64,000 bases of DNA from contig SXSC01000182.1 of NCBI GenBank assembly GCA_005792355.1, forward strand, positions 34,973 through 98,972. Direction: 5' to 3'. The notes under the pieces were generated by a model. That model did no database searches. It was not told the origin of the DNA and was given only the letters and a program-made list of their open reading frames with translations. Below are positions 7,043 through 13,964 of the stretch, piece after piece (the stretch's first letter is position 1; every line of letters begins with the position of its first letter). Both the position numbers and the translations under genes were made by a program. The DNA is from Opitutaceae bacterium (GTDB lineage: Bacteria; Verrucomicrobiota; Verrucomicrobiia; Opitutales; Opitutaceae).

Positions 7043-9487
7043 GTGAAAATTTCCCCTCGTTCCCGCCTCCCGCGATCCAATCGTGTCGCCCTGCGCTTGC
7101 TGTTGACGACGGGTGCAATATCGCTCCTCGCCGGCGCCCTCTTTCTTGCCGGCTGCGGCACGACCGCAGTGGAGCAACCGCGGCCCGTCGCGCCGGCCAC
7201 CCCCGCCGCGCCGCCGTTCAAACCCGCCAAGCTCACCGCCATCGACGACGCCATCGCCCGCGCCATCGCCGCCAGGAAAATTCCCGGCGGCGTGATCTGG
7301 ATCGAGCGCGCCGGCGAGACCTACCGCAAGGCCTACGGCCACCGCGCCCTCACTCCCGCGCCCGACGCAACCACCGCCGACACCATCTACGACGCCGCGT
7401 CGCTCACCAAGGTGATCGCCACCACCACCGCGATCATGCAACTCGTCGAGCGCGGAAAACTGGAACTCGACGCCCCCGTCGCCCGTTACGTGCCTGCCTT
7501 CGGGCAGCACGGGAAGGAAATCGTCACCCTGCGCCATTTGATGACGCACATGTCAGGCCTTCGCCCCGGCATCCCCGCCACGCCGCCGTGGACGGGCGTC
7601 GACGCCGCGATCGCCCGCGCCTGTTCCGAAAAACTGCAGCACGCCCCCAACAGCCTTTTTGTCTACAGCGACATCAACTTTATCGTGCTCGGCGAACTCG
7701 TGCGGATCGCCAGTGGACGCCCGCTCGACGTCTACACCCGCGACGAAATCTTCCGGCCGCTCCAGATGCAGGATAGCGGCTTTCTGCCGCCAGCGGCAAA
7801 ATTGGCCCGCATCGCCCCCACCGAACTCGTCGAGGGGAAAATGATCCACGGCGTCGTGCACGATCCCACGTCACGGCGCATGGGCGGCGTCGCCGGCCAC
7901 GCGGGATTGTTTCTCACGACCGCCGACCTCGCGCGGTTTTGCCGGATGCTCGTCGGCCAGGGCCAACTCGACGGCGTGCGCATCCTCAGTGCCGCCAGCG
8001 TCGCGGAGATGACGCGGATCCAGAACGACGGATCGAGCCGCCGCGGGCTCGGCTGGGACATCGACACCAGCTACTCGGGCCCGCGCGGGCGCTGGTTCCC
8101 GGCGGGTCAGACGTTTGGTCACACCGGCTGGACCGGCACGAGCGTCTGGATCGATCCGATCGAGAAGACGTTCATCATTTTCTTCAGCAACCGGGTGTAT
8201 CCGGATGGCAAGGGCGACGCGACGCCGATCCGCCGCGAGCTTGCCACGCTCGCCGCCGAAGCCATGGGCCGCGACCGCGACGCGGTGCTCAACGGCATCG
8301 ACGTGCTCGTGCGCGAAGATTTCGCCCGGCTGCGCGGACTGCGCCTCGGCCTGATTACCAATCACAGCGGCCGTGATCGCCAGGGCCGCCCCACCATCGA
8401 TCTGTTGCACGCCGCAAAGGATGTGAAGCTCGTGTCCCTGTTCAGTCCAGAACACGGCATCCGCGGCGCGGCCGACGACAAGGTGGACGACACCGTCGAC
8501 GAGAAGACAAAACTTCCGGTCTACAGCCTGTATGGCGCCGCGCCCCGGCGCATTCCCGGCATGACCCAGGCCGACTACGACCTGGCGGTGATTCGGGCGC
8601 GCGCGCCGAAGGACGAGCAATTGCGCGAGATCGATGCGCTCGTCTTCGACATCCAGGACATCGGTGCGCGGTTCTACACGTATTCGGCCACGCTCGGCGC
8701 GGCGGTCGAGGCGGCCGCCCGCGCGAAGAAGCGGATCATCGTGCTCGATCGGATCAACCCCATCGCCGGCGCGCGCTTCGAGGGTCCCATCCAGACACGC
8801 GCCCCCAGCTTCATCGGTTTCCATCCCATTCCGGTGCGCCACGGCCTGACGCTCGGCGAACTTGCCCTGCTGTTCAACGTCGAGCGGAATTTCGGCGCCA
8901 ACCTCGAAGTAATCCGCTGTGAAAATTGGGCTCGCGATCGCTGGCTCGACGACACCGGCCTGCCGTGGACCAACCCCTCGCCCTCCATGCGCAGCCTTAC
9001 CGCCGCCACGCTGTATCCGGGCTTTTGCCTGCTGGAGAGCACTTCGATTTCGATGGGCCGCGGGACCGCCAAGCCCTTCGAGCAGGTCGGCGCGCCCTAC
9101 GTCGACGGCGTGAGACTCGCTGCGGAGCTGAACGCCCGCCCGCTCCCCGGCGTGCGTTTCGAGCCCGTGAAATTCACCCCGAGCATGTCATTTTACCCCG
9201 GACCCGCGGCATCGCTGAAGTACAAGGATCAGGAGTGCGGCGGCGTCCGCGCGATTCTGACGGACCGTGTGCGCTGCAACGTCGTCGACCTCGGCATCGA
9301 ACTCGCGCTGGCCGTGCAACGGCTCTACCCGGACAAATTCAGAGTCGAAGACATGGGCCGCCTGCTCGGCGACGACGAAACTCTGAACGCCATCAAGGCC
9401 GGCGAATCGCTCGCGCAGATCAAGGCCCGCTGGACGGACGGGCTCGCCAAGTTTGAACAACGACGCAAGCCGGCGTTGCTCTACTGA
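7043..9487 (+). CDS. Lipoprotein fusing a serine hydrolase (beta-lactamase fold) to a NamZ-type exo-muramidase (DUF1343)
   Basis: A fused enzyme of 814 residues. GTG 7043 gives a lipoprotein signal with lipobox LAGC and acylated C38. An in-frame ATG at 6944 preceded by GGAGG is an alternative start, but it would bury the signal. Residues ~65-400 are a class-C beta-lactamase/S12 domain: S120-L-T-K123, Y208-S-D210, and HTG replacing KTG. Residues ~415-814 are the DUF1343 domain (GLITNHSG, LFSPEHGIRG, DIQDIGARFYTY). DUF1343 includes B. subtilis NamZ, an exo-beta-N-acetylmuramidase of peptidoglycan recycling, whose neighbour AmiE/YbbE has the beta-lactamase fold. Both activities of that gene pair therefore seem joined in one outer-membrane or periplasmic lipoprotein. 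Muropeptide amidase plus muramidase is the inferred role. Confidence 0.85.
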   Translation: MKISPRSRLPRSNRVALRLLLTTGAISLLAGALFLAGCGTTAVEQPRPVAPATPAAPPFKPAKLTAIDDAIARAIAARKIPGGVIWIERAGETYRKAYGHRALTPAPDATTADTIYDAASLTKVIATTTAIMQLVERGKLELDAPVARYVPAFGQHGKEIVTLRHLMTHMSGLRPGIPATPPWTGVDAAIARACSEKLQHAPNSLFVYSDINFIVLGELVRIASGRPLDVYTRDEIFRPLQMQDSGFLPPAAKLARIAPTELVEGKMIHGVVHDPTSRRMGGVAGHAGLFLTTADLARFCRMLVGQGQLDGVRILSAASVAEMTRIQNDGSSRRGLGWDIDTSYSGPRGRWFPAGQTFGHTGWTGTSVWIDPIEKTFIIFFSNRVYPDGKGDATPIRRELATLAAEAMGRDRDAVLNGIDVLVREDFARLRGLRLGLITNHSGRDRQGRPTIDLLHAAKDVKLVSLFSPEHGIRGAADDKVDDTVDEKTKLPVYSLYGAAPRRIPGMTQADYDLAVIRARAPKDEQLREIDALVFDIQDIGARFYTYSATLGAAVEAAARAKKRIIVLDRINPIAGARFEGPIQTRAPSFIGFHPIPVRHGLTLGELALLFNVERNFGANLEVIRCENWARDRWLDDTGLPWTNPSPSMRSLTAATLYPGFCLLESTSISMGRGTAKPFEQVGAPYVDGVRLAAELNARPLPGVRFEPVKFTPSMSFYPGPAASLKYKDQECGGVRAILTDRVRCNVVDLGIELALAVQRLYPDKFRVEDMGRLLGDDETLNAIKAGESLAQIKARWTDGLAKFEQRRKPALLY

Positions 9488-9529
9488 CTCAAGGGAGTCG
9501 GGGTGACAGCTCACCCCGGGAGCTTGAGG
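9488..9529. terminator. Terminator-like hairpin between convergent genes
   Basis: The core stem CGGGGTGA / TCACCCCG (9499-9506 and 9511-9518, loop CAGC) is extended outward by CTCAAG / CTTGAG. It starts directly after the NamZ-fusion stop. There is no T-run on either side, so it may act as a 3'-end stabiliser or a weak terminator. Confidence 0.5.
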
Positions 9530-9684
9530 TGGCCGAACCCGGCCTGCCTCCGCCGCCCGCGAACCGATTCGAGAGCGAACGGTTCAAAAACCGATGAGGA
9601 CCTCGGGTTCCACCTTTCAGTGTTTTCGTTTTCAGAGGTGCAACGCACTTCGCCTGCATCGATCCGCCGAACGGAAGATCCCGC

Positions 9685-10827
9685 CTACCGTCCCAGCCAC
9701 CCCAACTCCACCGCGCACCGGACCCGTTTCCCGCCGCCGGAGACAAGTTCGATGCCACCCCTGGCCTCGCGGATGTCCGCCACGCGATCGAAGCCACCCG
9801 GGATCGCCGCGACCCCGATGATGTAATTGACGGCCGTCGGTTTCTTCGGGTGCAGCGCGATCGTCGTCGGAATGCCGCGGCGGTTGAGCGGATTCGCTTT
9901 CGCGGACTCGGCGAGCCCGTAGTGAAAATAACTCGTCGTGTCCTCGATGCCCATCACGGCGGTGTGCCGGCCGTTCCACGGCGCGTAGTGCCGGCCACCA
10001 TTCGAGATCCACAGAATGGTGTGCCGCAGCACGCGGGGGTCGCGCAGCGCAAAGTAAACGTAGCGCTGCACCGGAAAGGTCACAGCATTCCAAGCAAACG
10101 GAAGTTTCGCATCCGCCGTAAGCATCACGAGATCCTCGTAGCCTCGGCGCGCCGGAAAGCGCGTGAGGTCGGTCGTGCCGCCGGCGAGCAGCGGCACGCG
10201 CTCGAGGGTGCGGAAGGTCGCCCCGGCCCGCAGCGAGGAGTAGCCGCGGTTCTCCGGCGATTCGAACGCATCCGGCAGCACCTGGCCGCGGACAAACCGG
10301 CTCGTGCTCACGATGCCGGAGCCCGGGAGGTCGGGGAATTTCACCATCGCATGGTGCCCGACGCTCATCGCCCCGCGGGCCCCGGAAAGCACATGGCGCT
10401 GGTAAATGACGGGCTGCCCTTCCGGCGCCATCAGGGTTTTTTCGACGCGGCCACGTCGCACGCGCAGATCGAGGCTCGCGCGAAGCGTCACGCGCTCGTC
10501 GGTGTGCTCGATCGTCGCGCGCCGCCATTTCGCATTGGCGGTCTCGCCGTGTGGCGGATGCTGCTCGCCGCGCCAGGGCGTGCCGTTGCCGCCAAACGGT
10601 GCGCAGAAAAAATCGCCGCGCAACGCGCGGAGCAGCGGGATCGTCCCGCGGGCCAGCGGCTCCTCGGCCCACGGCGCAATCGACCAGGGGCTGACCGTGC
10701 GGTGATCGAGCCGGAAGGAAACGGGGCCGAGGTGGCCGCCCAGCTTCGTCAGATACGCATGCACGTGGCTCGACCGAAGCGACCAGGAGGGCTGGCCGTG
10801 GATGTTTTGCAACGAAGGGGCGCTCAT
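9685..10827 (-). CDS. Conserved hypothetical protein, aldose-epimerase-like beta-sandwich
   Basis: A 380-residue protein with no signal peptide, beginning MSAPSLQNIHGQPSW; ATG 10827 is preferred over the in-frame upstream codon at 10878. I do not recognise a named family with certainty. The alternation of short strands, the opening LGGHLGPVSFRL, the WAEEPLARGTIPLLRALRGDFF segment and the central HHAMVKFPDLPG recall the galactose-mutarotase superfamily (aldose 1-epimerase-like and DUF4432 proteins), which bind sugars in a broad beta-sandwich. The late RHYAPWNGRHTAVMGIEDTTSYFHYG stretch is rich in His, Asp and Glu that could line a ligand site. It is transcribed convergently with the NamZ fusion and divergently from vapB. 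A sugar-binding role is inference. Confidence 0.65.
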   Translation of the reverse strand: MSAPSLQNIHGQPSWSLRSSHVHAYLTKLGGHLGPVSFRLDHRTVSPWSIAPWAEEPLARGTIPLLRALRGDFFCAPFGGNGTPWRGEQHPPHGETANAKWRRATIEHTDERVTLRASLDLRVRRGRVEKTLMAPEGQPVIYQRHVLSGARGAMSVGHHAMVKFPDLPGSGIVSTSRFVRGQVLPDAFESPENRGYSSLRAGATFRTLERVPLLAGGTTDLTRFPARRGYEDLVMLTADAKLPFAWNAVTFPVQRYVYFALRDPRVLRHTILWISNGGRHYAPWNGRHTAVMGIEDTTSYFHYGLAESAKANPLNRRGIPTTIALHPKKPTAVNYIIGVAAIPGGFDRVADIREARGGIELVSGGGKRVRCAVELGWLGR

Positions 10828-10970
10828 GTCCCGAGGATTGCCCGACTGCGCACGGTGGCAAGCGCAAGCCCGCTTCATTTCACCTCCGTCCGGCAGGTTT
10901 TGACTTTGGCGATTTGGTCCCGATCGTCCCGCACCCTTGACCGTTGCCGGAAAAACTGCATCACTACATC

Positions 10971-11216
10971 ATGATGCGCACGACAATCTCAATTGACGAT
11001 GACGTGGCGGACGTCGCCCAGATGATGGCGCGGGCGTCCGGGCAGCGACTCGGGGCCGTCATCTCCGAGCTGGCGCGACGCGGTTTGCGCGCGCCGGTGG
11101 GAGCTCAAACCGGCGTGACTTCCGCGGCGCGCCGGTTTGCCACGTTTGACGTGCCGACCGATCCGAAGCCCGTCTCCGTGGCGGCGGCGCGCCGGGCTTG
11201 GGAGGAGAGCCGGTGA
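10971..11216 (+). CDS. VapB-type ribbon-helix-helix antitoxin
   Basis: The 81-residue protein begins MMRTTISIDDDVADVAQMMA, the short beta-strand plus helix of ribbon-helix-helix DNA-binding antitoxins. A second helix (QRLGAVISELARRGL) and a flexible tail that would neutralise the toxin follow. The two adjacent ATGs (10971 and 10974) are equally plausible starts. Its TGA overlaps the GTG start of the PIN-domain toxin, so the pair is translationally coupled. The antitoxin is expected to autorepress the operon by binding upstream, as VapB proteins do. Confidence 0.8.
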   Translation: MMRTTISIDDDVADVAQMMARASGQRLGAVISELARRGLRAPVGAQTGVTSAARRFATFDVPTDPKPVSVAAARRAWEESR

Positions 11217-11647
11217 AGCAGCCGCGGGTACTGGCCGACGCCAATGTGCTGCTGGCACTCGCGTGGCCGACCCACCCGTTTCACGGCCGGGCCACGATGC
11301 GCCTCGCTGGTTCGGCGCCTTGGGCGACGTGTCCGCTGACGCGCGCGGCGTTCGTCCGTTTATCGAGCAACCCGTTGGTGGTGGGCCGGCCGGTGACGCC
11401 GCTGGAGGCCTGGCGATTGTTGGCGGGCTGGCTGCGGGACAAAGAACATCTCGCGCTCGATCGCGAACCGTCTGGCTTTGCCGTTCATTTCGAGAAGATC
11501 CTGGCGCGGTGTCTGGGCCACAACCAGGTCAACGACGCCTATCTCGTGGCGCTGGCCGCCGCGCATCGCGTAAGGGTGGTCACATTTGATGGGCCCCTCG
11601 CCGCCCTCGCGCCGGAACCGGGGCTGGTGGAAGTGCTGAAGCCGTGA
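11213..11647 (+). CDS. VapC-type PIN-domain toxin ribonuclease
   Basis: A 144-residue PIN-domain protein starting at GTG 11213, four bases inside the end of the antitoxin gene (GTGA overlap). Acidic residues of the metal site appear at LADANVLL (N-terminus), NDAYLVALA (middle) and VVTFDGPLA (C-terminus). The N-terminal acidic residue lies in the normal first-strand position. Members of this family cleave tRNA or rRNA when the antitoxin is degraded. The arrangement TRAAFVRLSSNP is typical of the TA_system_VapC subgroup. It ends 16 bp from the convergent pectate-lyase gene. Confidence 0.85.
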   Translation: MKQPRVLADANVLLALAWPTHPFHGRATMRLAGSAPWATCPLTRAAFVRLSSNPLVVGRPVTPLEAWRLLAGWLRDKEHLALDREPSGFAVHFEKILARCLGHNQVNDAYLVALAAAHRVRVVTFDGPLAALAPEPGLVEVLKP

Positions 11648-11663
11648 CGGGCGAAGAAGCTCT

Positions 11664-13166
11664 TCACTTCACCGCCTCGAGGTAATCGCTCAGCGTCCGC
11701 AGATTCAGGATGAAGGCCTCCGTCGTGATCTGCTCTCCGCTCACCCGCTTGCCGCCGGTGACCAGACATCGGCCTTGCGCATCGAGCGCCGCCATGGCCG
11801 CCCGCACGCGCGGCTCGAGCGCTTTCGCCCGCGCCGCCCGCGCCTTCGGCGTTTTCGCCTTTTCCTCCGCCGCCTGGCGCTTCGCGAGCAGGGCGACGCG
11901 ACCGGCCGACTTCACGTCTTCATAGTACCGGATCACCGCCGGAATGCCGTACTCGCCCTTCCACGAGTAACCGGTCTGCCGTTCCTCGCTCAGATCCTCG
12001 AGGCGATACTTTATCTTGCCGTCGCGATCGCCGTAAATCGGCGTGTTCGTCCCAAGTTCGTACATGCGCGCCCAGAGACCGGGCGAGATCGCTGAACGCT
12101 GGTACCACGCGATCGCCCGCGGCAATCCCGCGAGGTATTTCGCGTCGCCCGTCTCCAGATGGAGATCCACGAGCAGCCGCATGGCCCCGGCGCCTTCGTT
12201 TGAAACCACGCACGGGGGCTCGAACGCGCGCGCCCACGCGGGCTCGAGCTGCGGGTTGTATTGCTGCGCCCACGCCGGCTGCGGCTCGGGCAGCTGCGCC
12301 AGAATCAGAAAATCGCCGCCCCGGAGCGCCGCCGCGCGATATTCCGGCCGGCCGAGGCGCTTCGCCGCGTCGAGCAGGGTCAGCACACAATCGCGGTGCG
12401 TGTTGTCGTTGAGCGTGTAGTAGCCGTTGTAGTTGTGCTTCGGGTACTCGCGGGGATAGTCCTTGGGAAACCGCGCCGGCTGCACCGGATACTCCCGCGC
12501 CTCGACCGGCACCCCTGTCCAGCGCTGCGGCCAGCCGCCATTCGGCCGTTGCGCCTCCAGCAGCCGCCGCAGCGCGTAGTCCCGCGCCTCGCGGATGCGC
12601 CCATCGCGCGGCTCCGCCGCACCCTGGCTCGCCTCGGCCACCGCGAGCAGCAGCCGCAGCGCGCTCTGCGTGTTGTCGTCATCGAAGGTCGTGACATTCT
12701 TCCGCTTCGCCGCCGCCGCCGCGGAGATTTTCCCGACATCGCTGCGCCGATACCAGTTCGCGCTCAGTTTCGGATCGAACTCGATCAGATAATCCCACCC
12801 GCCGGACTCCAGCTGCCCCACCGCGAGCGCATCCGCCGCGGCCCTCGCCGCCTCGAGGTATTGGGGATCGCCCGTGACCTCATGCGCCCGCAGGAAAGCC
12901 ATGCCCATCGACGGCGTGCCTGGCGGTTGCACCCAGATCTGCGTGGGCGACGCCACGTTTTCACCCGCGCGCTCCTTGAGGTCCGGCGAATAGCGCCAGA
13001 GGTATCCACCCTCGGTGGCGATCGACCGCATGAATGCCGTGGACCGGCCCATCGCGGCGCGGGCCTGAACCGGCAGCGCGTCCTCCGCGGCGGACGCGAC
13101 CATGGCACCAGTTAGCGCCAGCGAAATTGATAATCCGAATGGTCGAAGCTGCAGGGTTGGTTTCAT
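11664..13166 (-). CDS. Secreted pectate lyase, polysaccharide lyase family 10 type
   Basis: A 500-residue exported protein: a Sec signal (ISLALTGAMVASAA) precedes an alpha/alpha-rich catalytic region. The family signatures of PL10 pectate lyases are visible: TFDDDNTQSALRLLL, EAQRPNGGWPQRW and YYTLNDNTHRDCVLTLL, in the usual order. The enzyme cleaves polygalacturonate by beta-elimination, producing unsaturated oligogalacturonides that could feed a hexuronate transporter. ATG 13166 is chosen because GGGA lies seven bases upstream; ATG 13172 gives only two more residues. About 60 charged, alanine- and lysine-rich residues (AKRQAAEEKAKTPKARAARA) near the C-terminus are unusual and may be a linker or cell-surface extension. 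Confidence 0.85.
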   Translation of the reverse strand: MKPTLQLRPFGLSISLALTGAMVASAAEDALPVQARAAMGRSTAFMRSIATEGGYLWRYSPDLKERAGENVASPTQIWVQPPGTPSMGMAFLRAHEVTGDPQYLEAARAAADALAVGQLESGGWDYLIEFDPKLSANWYRRSDVGKISAAAAAKRKNVTTFDDDNTQSALRLLLAVAEASQGAAEPRDGRIREARDYALRRLLEAQRPNGGWPQRWTGVPVEAREYPVQPARFPKDYPREYPKHNYNGYYTLNDNTHRDCVLTLLDAAKRLGRPEYRAAALRGGDFLILAQLPEPQPAWAQQYNPQLEPAWARAFEPPCVVSNEGAGAMRLLVDLHLETGDAKYLAGLPRAIAWYQRSAISPGLWARMYELGTNTPIYGDRDGKIKYRLEDLSEERQTGYSWKGEYGIPAVIRYYEDVKSAGRVALLAKRQAAEEKAKTPKARAARAKALEPRVRAAMAALDAQGRCLVTGGKRVSGEQITTEAFILNLRTLSDYLEAVK

Positions 13167-13276
13167 GTGCATTCCCGGTTGAGGTCTTCAAGCGTGATCC
13201 GTCCGCCGCCAAAACGCGAGCCGCCGGACGCGGCCGGGTGCATTTCCGAGTGGATGGTAATTGACGCAAGGCCCAC

Positions 13277-13342
13277 GGAGCGGCGGTTGCCTAAACGCCG
13301 ACGGGCGGCGCAGGCAAAGGGCGCTTGGGCAAGCGCCCCTCC
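13277..13342. repeat. REP-like palindromic element
   Basis: GGAGCGGCGGTTGCC (13277-13291) faces GGGCAAGCGCCCCTCC (13327-13342), and a tight hairpin GCGCTTG/CAAGCGC sits inside the second arm. The GGAGCGGCGGTTGCC head recurs in the element at 49877-49948. It lies in the promoter gap between the divergent pectate lyase and molybdenum hydroxylase genes. Confidence 0.65.
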
Positions 13343-13445
13343 TTCCGGGCATGCCGACAATCGGCAGCGGCACCCGATGTCCCCGCGAGCCTCCTCGCGC
13401 GAACCTCATCCCGGCTTGCCTTGCGCCGCCGCAAGCATTCCCTAA

Positions 13446-13964
13446 TTGCACGATTTCAAGTTTCCCGAAGCCCCGCGCCCGGTGAATGTCACTTCTCTCC
13501 TCATCAATGGCGTCCCGCGCTCGTGCGACGCCGCGCCGGAGCGCACGCTGCTCAGCGTGCTGCGGGATGACCTCGGGCTGACGGGCACGAAGTACGGTTG
13601 CGGCGAGGGTCAGTGCGGTGCCTGCACGGTCCTCGTCGACGGCGTGCCGGTACGCTCCTGCCAGACACCGTGCGGCACGGTTGGCCCGCAAAAAGTCACG
13701 ACCGTCGAGGGGCTCGAGCACGCCGGCACCCTACACGCGCTGCAACAGGCCCTGATCGAGGTCGATGCGTTTCAGTGCGCGTACTGCGCCTCCGGCATGA
13801 TCATGACCGGCGTCGCGCTGCTGGCGAAAAATCCGCAGCCGACCGAGCCGGAAATCGTACGATTCATGGACGGCAATATCTGCCGCTGCGGCACCTACCC
13901 CCGCATCATCGCGGCCATCACGCTCACCGCGTCGCGCCTGGCTGGGAAAGGAGGCTCGCGATGA
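13446..13964 (+). CDS. (2Fe-2S) small subunit of a molybdenum hydroxylase (IorA/XdhC-type)
   Basis: Up to 172 residues with two [2Fe-2S] domains. The N-terminal plant-ferredoxin type carries YGCGEGQCGACTVLVDG with a fourth Cys in PVRSC. The C-terminal four-helix type carries QCAYCASGM and NICRCGTYPR. The subunit relays electrons from the molybdopterin subunit; without an FAD subunit nearby the pair resembles isoquinoline 1-oxidoreductase IorAB, which passes electrons to a cytochrome or the membrane. The first codon is TTG 13446; GTG 13482 (VNVTSLLINGV) is a good alternative. The TGA overlaps the ATG of the large subunit. Confidence 0.9.
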   Translation: MHDFKFPEAPRPVNVTSLLINGVPRSCDAAPERTLLSVLRDDLGLTGTKYGCGEGQCGACTVLVDGVPVRSCQTPCGTVGPQKVTTVEGLEHAGTLHALQQALIEVDAFQCAYCASGMIMTGVALLAKNPQPTEPEIVRFMDGNICRCGTYPRIIAAITLTASRLAGKGGSR

